From Megalonaias nervosa (lineage: Eukaryota > Mollusca > Bivalvia > Unionida > Unionidae): a DNA stretch of 64,000 nt. Positions 21,241 through 35,205 of this stretch are shown in pieces (positions within the stretch are counted from its first letter, which is position 1; every line of letters begins with the position of its first letter). The stretch spans positions 1 to 64,000 of the forward strand of contig JAECUM010016761.1 of NCBI GenBank assembly GCA_016617855.1, written 5' to 3'. The position numbers and the translations under genes were made by a program. Under the pieces are notes generated by a model. That model was not told the origin of the DNA, did no database searches, and saw only the letters and a program-made list of their open reading frames with translations.

Positions 21241-24200
21241 ATTGTAGGCACAATTCTATCAGCTCTTGTTGCATTTATGTAAATGCATACTCATATACTA
21301 ATAAACTGCCCTAGTATTTGCAATTCAAAGTAAAGCATGAGCATATGATACTAAGAAAAATAATTTATAATGAAAGGTGGCAGTTATGTAAAACCTGCTC
21401 AGCAGAATTTAAACATAAAATTAGCAAATCAAATGCATCAAACTAACAAAGTCTACTTGGCAGACTACTCTAGTCTGTTTATATTTCAGCAGGTGAGCAG
21501 TTTCATCATTTGAACCTCTTGCTATTTGTTGTTTCAGTTTAGTTCATAAAACCTTTGTAGATGTGAAGACGATTTTATATGCCTACTATGAGGTGGAATG
21601 GATTACGTTATGTCATGCATCTGTCTGCCTGTTACCAAATTTCTTTCTGTATATTCACTTGAACTTTCCATCATTTTCATTTACCAAGCTTTGTGACTGA
21701 CTTGCTCTTTGAATACAGAAGAAACTTGGGCAAAAGTTCAAAGGTCAAGGTTACTGTGACTGGAATAAAATTGTTTCTACACAAAAGTGCTTCGTCATAC
21801 ATAGTTATCAATTTTTGCAGATGACTTGCACTTGGGGTAATAAAGAACTATTGTGATCAAAAGGTTAAAGGTCAGTGTGACAAAGGATAATGGTTTATCC
21901 ACAATAAATTGAGTTTCCCATCATTTTCGGGTCGCAAACTGGAAGGCTGCCATCCTTTGCAATGCTGCTTGGGTAAGATCATGGGTCCCAAAAGAGTTAC
22001 ATATATGCCAAAAATTGAATATATGTAAACAGGGATTTTTTTTTTGCACTGGTTGCATACCCTTGAGCTTATGTTTAATGAATATTTATAAAACTGACCT
22101 TGGAGATCCATGTTTTGACTTTAATTTGATGAGAAAAACAAAACATTGAAAAAGTTTTGCATTTAACTTGCTGTCTTCTTTTTGCACACATTTCAAGTGC
22201 ATATAGGCAAAATCAAACATAATAATACAGAATATTTCATTTAACAGCATTTTTAACTGAAACTTTCTGTGAAACTTGACATAAACGAGTAACTTGACAT
22301 ATAATGAACATACATAATTGGACACCGTTATCTGCAGTTCATGCACAAGATTAACTTTTTCCTACTTAAAAATTCTGAATACATTTTATTATTTAATTTG
22401 ATCTGTCCCATTTGCCAATATTCAGCGGTTGGGTATACACATGTGAAAAAACAATATTATATGTTAAATAACCGTATCTTGTTTAAAAACTGCATTAGTT
22501 ATGCATATAACTTGGACACCAAATCCTAATTAAGATGGCAAATGATCTATAAATATTCAAATTAAACAAAACATTACATGTGATGTTAGAAAAACCCATA
22601 ACTTCATAAAAAATGTAAATAGAAGCGAAATAAATGGATGGAGAGAAAATATGTAGTTATGTCAAATGGTTCTGCATATATATAGAGATAACAGAGAGAT
22701 AATGAACTTTTGTGTCTTAGTTATTAGTGTTAACAAATTTGATAGTCCAGAAGATATAGTTAAAGCAGCATAGTACTTTCCTGCATGTGGACAAATTTAC
22801 TGAATTAAGTACAAGAACAAAAGCCATTACTAAATCCTAAGTTAAATGCTGCTCTTGTAATTCAAAAACAGTAATATGGTATGTTGGTCAAGAAACATGG
22901 CAGCCATGTAAGCGCATTTTTACAGATTCAACCAAGCCTACATAAATCTGCAGTGAAAGAACATCCCTTCTTCAGAAACACCAATTCTAACATCACAATT
23001 ACTACAACCAATGATCTAATTTAATTATGTTACCTTTGACTCAGATGAAACTTCTGCTACCTAAACAAAATTGGCTCTCCTCTGATTGTACAGTATTCAC
23101 ATTTGGTTCCAAATATAACAACTTTGGAACTATGTGGACAGTTTGGAAGTGCTTGTAGTCAAGTGCCAATATCTGTGCATGTTTTAATGATGTAATTTCC
23201 TGTGCCCCAGTCATGATGTTTAGAGAATGATTTGAGCACCAAATTAAAAGGTCCCCATGTGAAACAATGGATTCCACATATAATGTTGTGGACACGAATT
23301 GAGTATCTGGGGGCTATTATTTTCTTCTTGGTGTCTTTGATGTAATTGTACAGGAAAATAAATAGTACACAGTAAAGGACAATAAATAGTACACAGTTTT
23401 GGGGACATGACGAGTTATATGTATGACTGATATTTCTGGGTCTTAAAGTTTGCAAAATTTTAAAGGTATGTTTTTCTGGCTTTTGATTACATGTTATTTT
23501 GTCTTTAATAAGTTCATAATGATATATTTTGTTGCTCTTTACTTTGCTAAAATTACATAGAGCTGCTTCAAGGAAAGTGACGATGATGATGATGATGATG
23601 ATGATGATGTAACAAAATGGTGATTTAAAAATAGCCTAAATTTTTAATTATTTTTGCTCTCATTAACAGATGCAAAAATTATGATAGCTGATTGAGCATA
23701 CTAGAGGTTTTAATAATTACTGCATTTATATATTTACATTTGGCTGCTCGTAAGATAAACTTTTATCATATTTTTTTTACTCAAAAGTCAGTCAGTAGCA
23801 GAGGTATCCATGATCTCAGCCAAGTACAAGGAATACCTGAAGGATTTTTGGGCTAAAATGTGAAAGGTCAAGGGTACTGTGACTGACATGCTTTCCGCAT
23901 AGTTACATTAGTTCTACATTGCATGCCTGGACCTTAAATTTGAAGCATTGCTTACTTTTTGGGTATGAAAGAAAACTAGTGATTTGGGATCAAAGGGTCA
24001 AAGGCCATGGTTGATGTAACATATAGAATATAATTGGTTAACACATAATAACTTACATTAGTTGTGTCTCACATATCTGGATGATTTACAGAGAACTCTT
24101 AAACACAGGGGAGAAGTGTTGATTTGGTTGGTTGATTTTTTGGAAACTCTGATGCAAATGGACACTTGTATGTTAATATCTGCATCAACTCCATCACACT

Positions 24201-24399
24201 TTTCTTTGCTTACTATCTCCTGGACCCTTCAGTATAACTTCCAGACATGTATTTGTATCAATCCTGGAGACTATCTTCCAATCTATTTTTGAGATATCTT
24301 CATGAAACTTTTATATGAATTGTTATAATGATGTGCATTTTGTCACACTGGCATCTAGTTTGCTTAGTCTTTATATAGATATTAATTTTTTCTTTCCAG

Positions 24400-24672
24400 A
24401 TCCCCCATCCATACAGGGACTGACCAGCCCATACAAAGTGATAGAGTATCAACCCCTCAATGTGACCTGTCAGGTCAGTAGTAACCCACCACCTGACCAC
24501 ATCTCCTGGTCCCCAAGTGGGGAGAGTTCTGTACCCTCCAGATTGTACTTCAGCTCTGTGTCAAGAAACAAAAGTGGGACCTACAGCTGTACAGCCCAAA
24601 ACACCATGACACCAACAGTTGGAGGACAACAGACAGGCATGAACACAAGTCAGATACAGGTTGATGTACTCT
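24400..24672 (+). CDS. Host gene, Ig-domain exon 3
   Basis: A 273-bp phase 1-1 exon (TTTCCAG / GTAAGT) encodes 91 residues, intact. Hallmarks: NVTCQV (first Cys), ISWSPSG (Trp) and KSGTYSCTAQN (second Cys). The second cysteine is followed by an unusual Thr/Gly-rich loop (TPTVGGQQTGMN) before the last strand. About 76 of 92 residues match exon 4 at 53,092, so the two arose by exon duplication. The intron between them is 28 kb and contains element B. Confidence 0.85.
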
Positions 24673-24894
24673 GTAAGTATTGATTGTACCTTAATTCAGT
24701 GTTTCAAATAGCATGAATTGGTTGTAGTTATTAATAAGCACTGAATTTTGAAGAAGGTCCTGTCACTTGGACCAACATGTTGCCTAAATTAACTTTCATA
24801 TCATACAGTTTGGAAATGTGTGTGATGTGTGTGCAGGTTGATATGTACCTGTGGGTGATACAAAGTTAGTTTTGGTATTTTTGGGTTCAATGTC
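24673..24894. other. Intron segment
   Basis: No gene seen; only the exon 3 donor (GTAAGT) at its start. Confidence 0.5.
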
Positions 24895-25115
24895 ATTTTT
24901 CAGCACATTATTGGCTATACAAGGCAACCAGTATATTTGGTGGAGGAAGAACACGGGACGCAAGGGAAGCTGCTGGCAAACTTTTTCTCATACCCATGTT
25001 GGCCAAGCTGAGACTTCAACCCATGCAGATAGAAGTGAGATGTAAGTGATCTGTAAAGGTGAGTGCCTTAGACAAATCAGCCACCCAAGGCCCTACGGAG
25101 GATTAGCAACAGACA
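24895..25115 (-). repeat. tRNA-derived SINE (Leu/Ser-like head)
   Basis: On the minus strand the head reads GGGTGGCTGATTTGTCTAAGGC, an A-box of tRNA-Leu/Ser type, followed about 50 bp later by GGGTTGAAGTC, a B-box variant. The body continues to about 24,895. Pol III promoter boxes of this spacing mark SINEs. The copy is decayed. Confidence 0.55.
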
Positions 25116-26364
25116 TTGATAGGAAGAGGAAGTTATTTGTGGCATTATCATACCTGACAGATTTCCAGGCAGCTTTGGTGGCTTTGTGGCATCAGTGAAT
25201 GAGGTGGGGTTTGCATATCCAAGTTATTGGCATTGTAAATTTTGCATATAGTATTTTCTCATATAAGCCTTCAAAAATGATTCCAAATTTAAATAAAAGA
25301 AAATAAGACATTTTCATACCAAAATAGCTGCTAATCTGTGAAGTGTGATATGTCGTCACCAGGTAAACACGCACGCATGCACACACATGCACACATGTTA
25401 GTGCATGTAGTGACTTAATCACAACTACACATCAAATAAAAATATGCTCAGTTCTGTCTTTACAATCCATTAAAAGCTGGATAACAGTATTAACTTTTAG
25501 TTGCTGACTTTCTGCTCTCAGTGCATTGGGGTTTAAAGGTGATGAAAATGGTGCTAGAGTTTATATTTTCACTCATTAGAGCTGGATGGTACTGTTGTTG
25601 AAACTTTCCTCAAGACCTTGTTGAATTTATCTCAACACTGAAAATGATTCTCTTCATCTGCCACAGTGCAAGGTAATGTCACTGTGTTGCTGAATGTCAT
25701 ATACTCCAGATTGACTAATGTTGATATCATGGTGTTTGCAGTATGTGCAAAGTATAAAATATTCCCCCTTGCTGCTGTACTTCACAAAGTCCAACACTTT
25801 CAACCAAGACTTCTGATAGTTTGGCAGGATTTTATTAGCTTCACAGATGGCTCATCCTACTCAGAATCACAGCAGGGCTTTGCCGTTCCCACAGTGGCAC
25901 TGCTTATGATTTAATCAGTCCAGTTGCCAAAATAGCATTTCACGTTTTATATGTGGAGTGAAATCTTCAAGGAGATTTTGTTGGAAATCATGAACTAGCC
26001 AGTAACACTGGTCTACAATTATTTAGACGTTGTCTGCTTCAGAGATAATGTGCTATTTATTATGGATTTTTATGTGCTGAATTCAGATATGAAAATTAAA
26101 ACAACTGGTTGGCTACTGTTTACAAGATATTTAAGTTTTTAGATTTTTACGTCAATTTATATTTTGTAGATAGTAGAGTTTTAATCATAAATTGTAAACC
26201 TAGGTCTTTTTATGTGTTTATGGTTGCTTTACATGATAATGTTTCACTTGCCCTGTTTATGTAATGCTTAAAAACAGTAAAAGGGTTATATAAATAAAAT
26301 TTATTATCAAACAAAAGGCAAAATACTATTATGTATATATAAGTACGTAGCTTAGTCCTTATTC
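25116..26364. other. Intron, no gene
   Basis: A (CA/TG)-rich stretch is at 25,370-25,402. Otherwise AT-rich sequence without recognised features. Confidence 0.4.
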
Positions 26365-27900
26365 AGCATCTACTTGGTGCTTCTTGGCTTGTCTCTTGTA
26401 GTCTTCAAGCCCTGATAGTGTTTCTCCATTGTTGCAATATCCTGGTGAAATCGCTCGCTGTACTTGTCACTCGCCGCACCGCAGTTCAGTGAAAAAAATT
26501 TAGATGAGAGTGCAAAAAATGTATCTTTAGTGACATGTTGTAACCAAGGTTTTTGTATGCCTTGTTGTTTCCGAGAAAATTTGCCACTAACTGGAAGGCT
26601 TTCCATGGCATCTTTTCTTTGCACCATCTCAAAGAAGTTCATGAATCTGAGGACCAACAAAGACACCTTCCTTTATCTTAGCTTCACTTAGCCTTGGAAA
26701 GTTTTCATGGAGGTACTTTAAAGATGCTTGTGTTTTGTCCATGGCCTTGACAAAGTTCATCATCAGACCCAGCTTGATGTTTGAGGGTGGTCATAAAATC
26801 TTCCTTGATTCAACAAGTGGTGAATGCTGAACACTTTTCCTCCCAGGCTCCAATGACTGTTGGAGTGGTCAGTCTCTCCTGATGTAGTGGGAATCTCTCA
26901 CATGACTATCCCATTCGCAGAGACAACAGCAGTACTTTGTGCATCTAGTCAACAGACCAAGCAAGAGAGCAAGAACCTTCAAATCACCACAAAGCTACCA
27001 CTGATGTTGGTTATAGTTTATGCGCCTCAAAAGTCGTTTCATGTTTTCATAGGTTTCCTTCATATGGACTGCATGACCAACTGGAATTAATGGCAGAATG
27101 TTGCTATTATGCAGCAAAACAGATTTAAGACACATATTCGATGAGTCAGTGCACAGTCTCCACTCATCTGGGTCATGAACCATCTATGTTGTTGCAGGCT
27201 ACAAGATCACCTTCCATGAAGCAGAATGGGACAAAATCCTTTTGATGGTCACGGAACATGGAAACCCTTGCATCACCTGCCAGGAGGTTACACTGCTGTA
27301 GTCTGGAGCCCAACAGCTCTTCCTTACTCTTGGATAGTTCCAAGTCCCTTACAAGGTCATTCAGTTCACCTTGTATTATGAGGTGTGGTTCAGAGGAGGA
27401 GGATGGAAGAAAATATGGGTCATATGACATTGATGTTCAGGACTAGAAGTTACATCCTCTTCCTCCTTGTCTGACTAAAGTGAGAATGATTCTGGTGCAT
27501 TAGGAACTGGCAGTCCTTCTCTGTGGGGCAATGAGTGTATTGCTGATGAAATATTTGGATAATGCAGTCCACTTGTTCTTCTTTGACACACGTTTCCCAA
27601 CTGGAGGCACCATGCAGAAGTAACAATTGCTGATATGATCTGTTAGCTGTATCCAAATCACTGGCACTACAAAAGGCATAGATTTCCTTTTCCTGTTCAA
27701 CCACTGGCAAAGATTTGTTGCACAAGTGTTGCAGCAAATGTGTGGGGCCCACCTCTTGTCCTGATCTCCAGTTTTGCAGCCAAATAAAGGTGATAGTCTT
27801 TCTTAACCATTGTGGTTACACACTGCTTTTGTGATGCAAAAGTCACTTCACCATGAATACAGCAGAAATTCTCTGCATTGTTCACACAAGTACAAGGCAT
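26365..27900 (-). pseudogene. Fossil of a repeat-borne metazoan gene (Cys-rich N-terminus)
   Basis: Colinear fragments of one gene of about 500 codons lie on the minus strand in changing frames: a Cys-containing start (MPCTCVNNAENFCCIHGEVTF), MPFVVPVIW and SNCYFCMVPPVGK, then LVRDLELSKSKEELLGSRLQQ, then MVHDPDEWRLCTDSSN with HAVHMKETYENMK, and finally AASDKYSERFHQDIATMEKHYQG. I recognise this order from a protein repeated many times in genomes of molluscs, cnidarians and arthropods, probably transposon-borne; its function is unknown to me. Many stops and frame changes: dead copy. Confidence 0.55.
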
Positions 27901-30109
27901 CTCCTTGCTTTGGCTAAACGGAAATGTGTCCGTTTGCAAAATCAAACACTGACAAATAAGAGAGCATGACACTATGATTTCTGGAGCTGATATAGGGCAA
28001 TTTGTTCAGCAGAGTGATGTAAGCTTAGTTATGATTGCATCATCCATGACTTCTAGGAATAACATGATGCAATTCATATCATGTATGACACAATACCAGT
28101 TTCAGATTGCATCATTCATTGTTTTGCCTACAAAGCAAGTACTGTCCAAACCCAGTCATTGATTTATTCATAGATCTCATGCAAAGATATAATTTAGCCA
28201 TTTCTGGTTTAAATTGAGATCCCTTCCCTTTATAACTCATTTATCCTCCATCATTCCTATGTCAAGGGCCGTATATACTGACCCGGTATCATATTTTTGA
28301 AACTAGAGTGAATCAACACTTTTAAGCATCATTTTCATTCACAGTGACCCAGAATTAGTACAGTTTTACTACATTTATTTCGGAAGCATGTTGGCTGTAG
28401 TCAGTGTAGTCTTTAATAAAGTTGGACTAAACATTCTCATTCAAGGCAACACAGTGTAATCAGATTTTGTTTCATCAGCACTCAGCTTTACCTGGATTTA
28501 AACATCTTGTGTTGTGCTGCTTGTGTACTTTACCTATGCAAATTAGCCAAATTGGGGCTCACACAGCAGTGGTAATGACTGTTAAGTACAGAATTATTCT
28601 AGCTATTGTCAAACTATTAGTAATCTATGCAGTGGTTTTTTTTCTGTGACCAGACTTAACTTTTAATCATCTTCATGCCATTTAACTGTATATATTGGCC
28701 AGTGGTTTTTCATTATGATGGCTATATGAATCAGGACTTTTTATTAACTGGTTTTTGGCATATATTGCAGTGTAAAGAAAGATCTCTCTCTTGTTGAAGA
28801 TTTATTGGAAAGCATGATTTTATAAATATGATGAGTCTGTGTCAAGGGGATTGGGTGCAAGAAATAATGTTTTTTCTTGTAAAATGTTGTGATCTGTCAG
28901 GCATGAATTACCATTGATTTGTTTTAATTTTGTTTTGTAGTTGCAGTCCACTATAAATAAATTTCTTCCTCATATTAACAGCTGAATTTCACATGAAGTG
29001 ACATGTTTTATTCATTGATATGATTTACCATCCAGCTATACATTAAACCTAGTCGTAATGTGTTATGGGGTAATACTCCTGCAGTGGTAATACTTGTGCT
29101 GTGGGTGAGTAGGTGAAAGCTAAGATGCCACACAGTTTATTATTGACCCATATATGTTAGGCAGGCCTTACATAATTTTAAAATTATATAACACCACATA
29201 AAATCCATTTTTGTACATCTGTGTCAATGTAAGATTACCACATTAACAAATTTAGGTAAAATCTTCCTTCCTAGATATTAGCCCTTAAATGTGTATTGTT
29301 TGGTTACATATAATAAGATGCACCAGGTTGGAAGAGAAACACATTCCATTCTTATGCAACATGTGGGGTATAGTAAGTGATTTGGTTATCTACCATGAAT
29401 ACACATATCTATCTTGATTTCTGTATGGTTTGAACCAGCTGATTATTTTATGATCTTTGGGTTCACTGCCTTATGAATGTTAGCATATTTCTTAGAAAGT
29501 GAACCTTCATCAATCTATTCTCATTGTATGGTAACAACTTCCTTCTGTCAGAGGCAATTGCAGTTTACAATAAATGTACACTGTCACTTTTCTTACCATC
29601 ACTGCTTTCTGTAATGACAACTTGATTTGGATAAACATGACTGATTCATATATTAAGTATGACCAATATTTGCAAGTGTGACTTCATTTGAGTAGATGGT
29701 CAGATAAAAGTGGAGTTAAGTGCCTTGGATTTGTGCAATGTACCGAAATATTCAAAATATCTTATTTTTCAAGCACTGTTTCTCTCAGAAAAGACCTGTG
29801 CAGCTAACTGTCATCATAAGAATTGATAAAACAATGATTATCTTAATTTTTGCTATGCAGATGTGTGTGATTTATCTTAAGCTTTTTATGTGCTGTGCTT
29901 GATTCCTCAGATCAAATACAATAATTATTACAAGTTGAAAATCAGTTTTGGGTATTGAGGACCTTTTAATAATATTCTAAAGGATAATGTTTATAGGTAC
30001 ACATATCTGAGTATGGTAGTTATTGGAGTTGTAGAACTCAGGTCAGTTTCTATTATTTTTTTTAGATTGGGAGGGAGGGGGGCCTGGCTGTAGATTTTCT
30101 ATCGTATTC

Positions 30110-30300
30110 CATGAAAAACAAATGAGAAGCATGGAAAACTCTAGCATAGAAAACCATGGAGTATTTGGACTAATATTCCAGGCTCCTTCCAGGGTAGGCT
30201 GGAAAACCATGGGAAAAAGACATGGAAAAGCATGGAATATTGGCATGGAAAGCCCTGGAAAATTCTAGCATGGAAAACCATGGAGCTTTGGCTGAGACCC
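30110..30300. repeat. 'catggaaaa'-rich tandem/interspersed repeat
   Basis: The words 'gcatggaaaa', 'aaaccatggag' and 'ttctagcat' recur about ten times with irregular spacing. This creates false open frames on the minus strand. Confidence 0.6.
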
Positions 30301-33300
30301 TGACAGGATCCCCTTCCAATCTGTTAAAATCATGCACTATTAAGTGAAAACCTAGAATATTAGAGAAAACATCAATCATGCTGATGAAATGTTGACATTG
30401 AAGTTCAAGATGTTGCAAGACTGGTAAATTATTAACATTTATGTCCATGTTTGCTCCTTACCTCACACTTCTATTGAAAGCAGTATGTGATCTGTGAATG
30501 TTGAACAGATTGTCTGTGTTACTATAACTAGTGCTGAAGTTAAAGATTAATGAATAATAATTCAGCTGTCCCTTGCTCAAGCTTACACTAATTAAATGCT
30601 GTTTAAACAAATTAAGTAGTATCTATAAGCAAATTCAAAAATGTAAATAGAAACTGTATATAAATATAGAATGCTTCCAATGCTAATGAACATAAACACT
30701 GTTGATCTACCAAGTAAGACAGACAATGTCAGAGCAATTAGACACTTAATGGCTGATCTTAGGACCTGGAGGAAAACCTTGCTTTGGGTGAAATTTTTCC
30801 AAATTCAAATAACACACAAGTCAATTTAATATGATTTTATTTTTATTTTTTCATATTGGAAGCATAGCAAATGCAACAGTTTTAAAACAAAATACTGAAA
30901 AATAGGCACATGGAAATTGCAGCCAGGGCTAAAATAATGAGTTTTAATTAGTGCTTGTTATTTTTTCTTTTAAGTCATTTGAGCCTTGGGGGCTTGTGAC
31001 CCCCAAAAAAGTCTTTGAGCTAGGGGTGAAATGATTCATTAATATATCGATGCATCAATACTTTTGCTCTAATGATATACATATCAGTACAAGAGATTGA
31101 GAATCAATACAGAATGATACTTACCATATGTAAGTTATTTTAGTCTTCAGCAGTCATGAATAATTATTATTAGTTTCCCTTGTTATTCTTTAAATATAGA
31201 ATTCATCTGAAAGAGCATTTGCAGTCCTAGGCACTCATTTTGATTAGTAAAACTGAAAAAAGACCATTGAGAATACTTGCTTGCTGTCTGCAAATTAAAA
31301 CAAAGTGACATAAGGTTCGTAATCTGCCCTCCCATTCCATACTAATTTTTTATCATATCCCAGCAACATGTTCAACATAAAGAATACATTCCAAATGAGT
31401 TACACGTGCATAATGAATATAATGAAGTACTTTATTCATCATTTAATAACTAATTTTGTGCGAAGTTCAATGTTGAATTTTATCTTGTATACTTTGGCAA
31501 TTTGAAAGCTGTACTACCATACGGTGAAATATGTTATATTGAAATCTCATAGATTGTTATTGCTTTATCTGGTCCATGTTAAATAATAACTACCAATCAG
31601 GAATTAGTGTAGCTTATTTCCTGCATGGCAGATAGAAAGTATTAAAGAGCAACAGAGAAACTGAACACAAAAGTCATTGATATGTAGTACTTAAACAAAG
31701 ATGCCGTCAGGGTGTGCAATTGTGTGAATCATGCAAAATTTGTACGAATTGGCACCTTGGAGGATAATGATGTGCGAGAACTTCTGCAAATTAATTGAAA
31801 GTCCTGCATGTGAATATGTGCTCAGCAAAGTATACAATTCTTATTGATCCATTCTTGTTGCAGTATCATTTTTTTTGGTAGGTTACTGTTATACATCTGG
31901 GTTCTTCAGGCATGACATTAATTTTTTTTTATCTAAATTTGATTGGCACATTGTGTCCTGGAATAACCATTATGGTGTAGTTTGAACCATCCATGAAGGA
32001 AGTTTTACAAATGCATTTTTAAAATACGGGCTACCAAGAAAATCCAAAATGCCTGATTCCTGGCGTGGTTCATTACGTTTATAATAATCTTTGAAATTAT
32101 GAAGTATATTGGATTATTGGAGCTGGAAAGATCAGTTCCCCAACATCTTGAAGCTGACGAATCTAGCTATGCATATGCCCCTTTAGAAGGAGCACAGAAA
32201 AATATTCATACACAGATAAGGAACAGAGTATGCTCAGAAATAATCAACTGATTAATAATTATACAACTAGAGGTGACATCTTTTAAAGATTTTGATTACA
32301 GTAGAGATCTATAAAAGTGGAGCAGGAAGAATGAGAGACAGATATTGAGGTGTTAGGTAAACATTGAACTATGACTGTTTCTTCCTCCCCCTCCTTTTCT
32401 ACTCTCCCCTTTCTTTGGTGACAAAGGGTGATGTCCCCCTTAAGACAAAGCCCTGCAAGCATCTCTCCTTAAATTGCGCATGGGGAACAAATTTGGAATT
32501 TCTCTTTTTATGCCAAGATATTTAACCAGTGAATGAAGGTGCTGATGGAATAAATAAAATTAGCACAGAATCAGCAAGGGGGCAGATTTTCAAAACACTC
32601 AGGTTTATCACCATGTGTAAAATTTTAAAACAATTTTACAATAGGGTGTTGTCAGTAATTTTCCTTCTTCACCCACAAATACAAGTACACATGGCTGCAG
32701 CCATAATAATTATAATAATAAGTCATTTTAAGAAACATATCACTGACATTGAAACATATTTCCTTGCCAAATTCTGAATGTTTGTTGGAGGTTAACAGGT
32801 TGCCATGTCATGTGATTTGGGTGGCAGAGTGATCTATTATCTCACAAAAGGTCAGTTGAAAGCACTTGATGGGGATCTGAAAATTGAAATAAATAGCAAA
32901 TCTTCCTCTATAATCTTTAACAAATTGGGCAGTTGCTTTCAATTAAATTATCAAGTTTATAAATAAAGGTGAAAATCACCCATGTTTAATTGCCATGGTA
33001 AGTCTGACAAATATCACACCAAACAGGTCACTTATTGAAAGCAATCGACATTCACTGTAATCAGTTAATGATACGGTTATATTGTTTGTATGTTTCTTTA
33101 TTTATCTTTGTGTGCCATTGCATGTCTTTGTGCATGTTTGTCTTTTCATGTCTTTGTGGGGTTTTTTTGTATTGTTATGTATAGTTAATTTGCACTGTTT
33201 ATTTGTTATTTTTTAATTTGTTTTTTTCTAAATTTCATTACATACTATTGATAATGTGACATTGTATGTTGGACTTTTGACCGTGTCCAAAATCAAGTTC

Positions 33301-34141
33301 ATTTTCTACCTGACCTGAATCATTAATTTTGGTTTTGTAGTAAACATGTTTATCTCAATCTGAGTCTTGAACTTTCGAAATTAACCCATGAATTGCCAGG
33401 TATTCCTGTTGTTTACTACACATTATATATTATAATCTTAGAAATATACTTCTGATTATAACTAATATTTTAACTTGTAAACATCTGGAGCCTTCTAGAA
33501 GGGAAAGTTCTCTTAGGCAATATTTTTGTTGTTGTTGAAAATGCTAATTGTGACCTGAGGTCCATCAGAGGACTATACAGTCTTGTGTTTCTAGATATTC
33601 ATTATTCATGCCATAAGCTCTTGAGGCAGAATCAGTTGTATCAATGTTGTGTTCAGATATTCATCTTGCCTACAATTTATTTATTCAGATTATTTAATTC
33701 AAGTGATTCTTCTCTGGAAATAAAAAGTGCTCTTCAAAAGAGCATTCTTGGACATAGAGACTTGAATTTATAGTGAAATATCAAATAAAGATTTAATTCT
33801 TGGGTTATATTATTGTGATGCAACAAAAAACTGTTGGTACATTGCCATGATATGGGCCACCACAGGCACATCAACATTTTCATCATTGGATTTAATTTGA
33901 ATTTCCACCAAAGTTTCTTCAGAACTTTAATAATTAGGACTTGTGTCTGTAATTCTAGGATTATTTGGGATTTAATTAGCAATACCATTGGTGCTTTTTT
34001 ACATTTTCACTTTGTATTCTAGGGAAATAAATTATTTATTGAATTTTACAAAGCTTCTTGCTTCTCACTCTTTTCTTTTACTTAAATTTAAGACCATAGA
34101 GTCGTAATAGTATGTCTTTGTGCATCTTTGTGTGTCTGTGT

Positions 34142-34208
34142 CTTCATTAAAAGCACCTTTTCATGGTCCTTCTAAATGAAGGACCATGTAAAGGTGCTTT
34201 TAATGAAG
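34142..34208. repeat. Near-perfect 31-bp inverted repeat (hairpin), 5-bp loop
   Basis: The arms 34,142-34,172 and 34,178-34,208 are complementary with one mismatch, separated by TAAAT. The arm begins CTTCATTAAAAGCACC. The hairpin length resembles an animal pre-miRNA or a tiny foldback element. Confidence 0.8.
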
Positions 34209-34419
34209 ATCATTAAAACAAGTAGCTTCAAAAGTCAGATGCAATGCTTTATACCTTAATGGAACTAATTGCTAATCATTTTGGGAATTCATTTCTGGTG
34301 GATACAGTGTCTAAATAATCTCCTCAATACATCAACCGGTTTTGAACAAGCATTAGTCTCTTGCTAGTTCTCCTGTGCCCGATATCCATACAATAAATTT
34401 TGTTTCTTACCACTCTGAA

Positions 34420-34910
34420 GGCTATGCTATTGATTTGATAGTGACCAATCTTACAAAAATAGGTTTATAAAATCGTATCTCAGAGAGGTTAAAATATTAG
34501 TGAGATCAATACATATCAACGAGGTGATTTTCCATCTGATTGCTAATGTTACCTCTCTGGTTTCTAGTTTTGATCTGATTTTGATTAAAATTAGAATACG
34601 TAGTTCTTCTATGCCATTTTATGTCAAATAAATTTTACTTGATACCCCTTTGAGGCCATGCTATTGATTCGATATTGATAAAACTTCTAAGGTTTATATC
34701 ATAGTAAAGAAAGATTCAAATATGAGTGAGATCAATGCATATTAATGAGGTGATCTTCCATCTTAATGGCTGGGCTTGTTACCTCGCTGTGGTCCCTAGC
34801 TCTAATCTGATTTTGATTAATATTGGACGTGATAGTTGTTTTATCATCAAGATCTCAAACAATTCAATAAATGGGTGCATTCCACACTTGTTAATGGGGT
34901 GATCGTTCAT
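34420..34910. repeat. Tandem repeat with a period near 235 bp
   Basis: 'tgctattgat', 'agtgagatcaat' with 'gaggtgat', and 'ctgattttgatta' each recur in order at about 235-bp spacing (34,426/34,661 and 34,573/34,806), with a partial third copy near 34,875. Confidence 0.65.
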
Positions 34911-35199
34911 CAGATTTTCATGAGATTCTTACACCCTGACTCTAATCCTCCCACATTGTTGCTTTTATTAATATGGATTGTCCACAGAACCAATTGTTGT
35001 GATATATGTTGTCTGCATTGAAAATGTTCCAGTTTGAAGAGCAGTAATTTTTGCAAGAACAATAAACATTAATTATGTTGTTAGTGATTTTGATTTTTTC
35101 AGTGATATCATGATCTATATTGTGTGGCATCATGCTTCAAAAATTGTCATTTTGATTTCAGAGGAGGTAAATTTTAGTGATTTTTACTAAATCAAGTAA

Positions 35200-35205
35200 T
35201 AAAAC
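35200..35205. repeat. Target-site duplication, left (TAAAAC)
   Basis: TAAAAC immediately precedes element B and is repeated exactly at 52,481-52,486. Six bp is the duplication length made by Polinton integrases. Confidence 0.85.

Larger units (their letters stand above)
18904..24399. other. Long intron: repeats, no gene
   Basis: Apart from the tandem arrays listed separately, it holds two diverged interspersed repeats at about 21,600-21,900 and 23,780-24,060 that share 'aaggtcaaggtnactgtgactg'. A (GAT)n run is at 23,581-23,609. No exon or intact ORF with recognisable protein was found. The acceptor TTTCCAG at 24,393-24,399 ends it. Confidence 0.5.
27901..35199. other. Long intron: interspersed repeats, no gene
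   Basis: Apart from the repeats listed separately, I see no exon, no recognisable protein and no terminal-repeat element. Open stretches such as 30,170-30,448 come from the 'catggaaaa' repeat. Confidence 0.45.

Noticed and set aside
23581..23609. (GAT)n run as coding poly-Asp
   Set aside because: No open frame of length or splice context around it; simple microsatellite.
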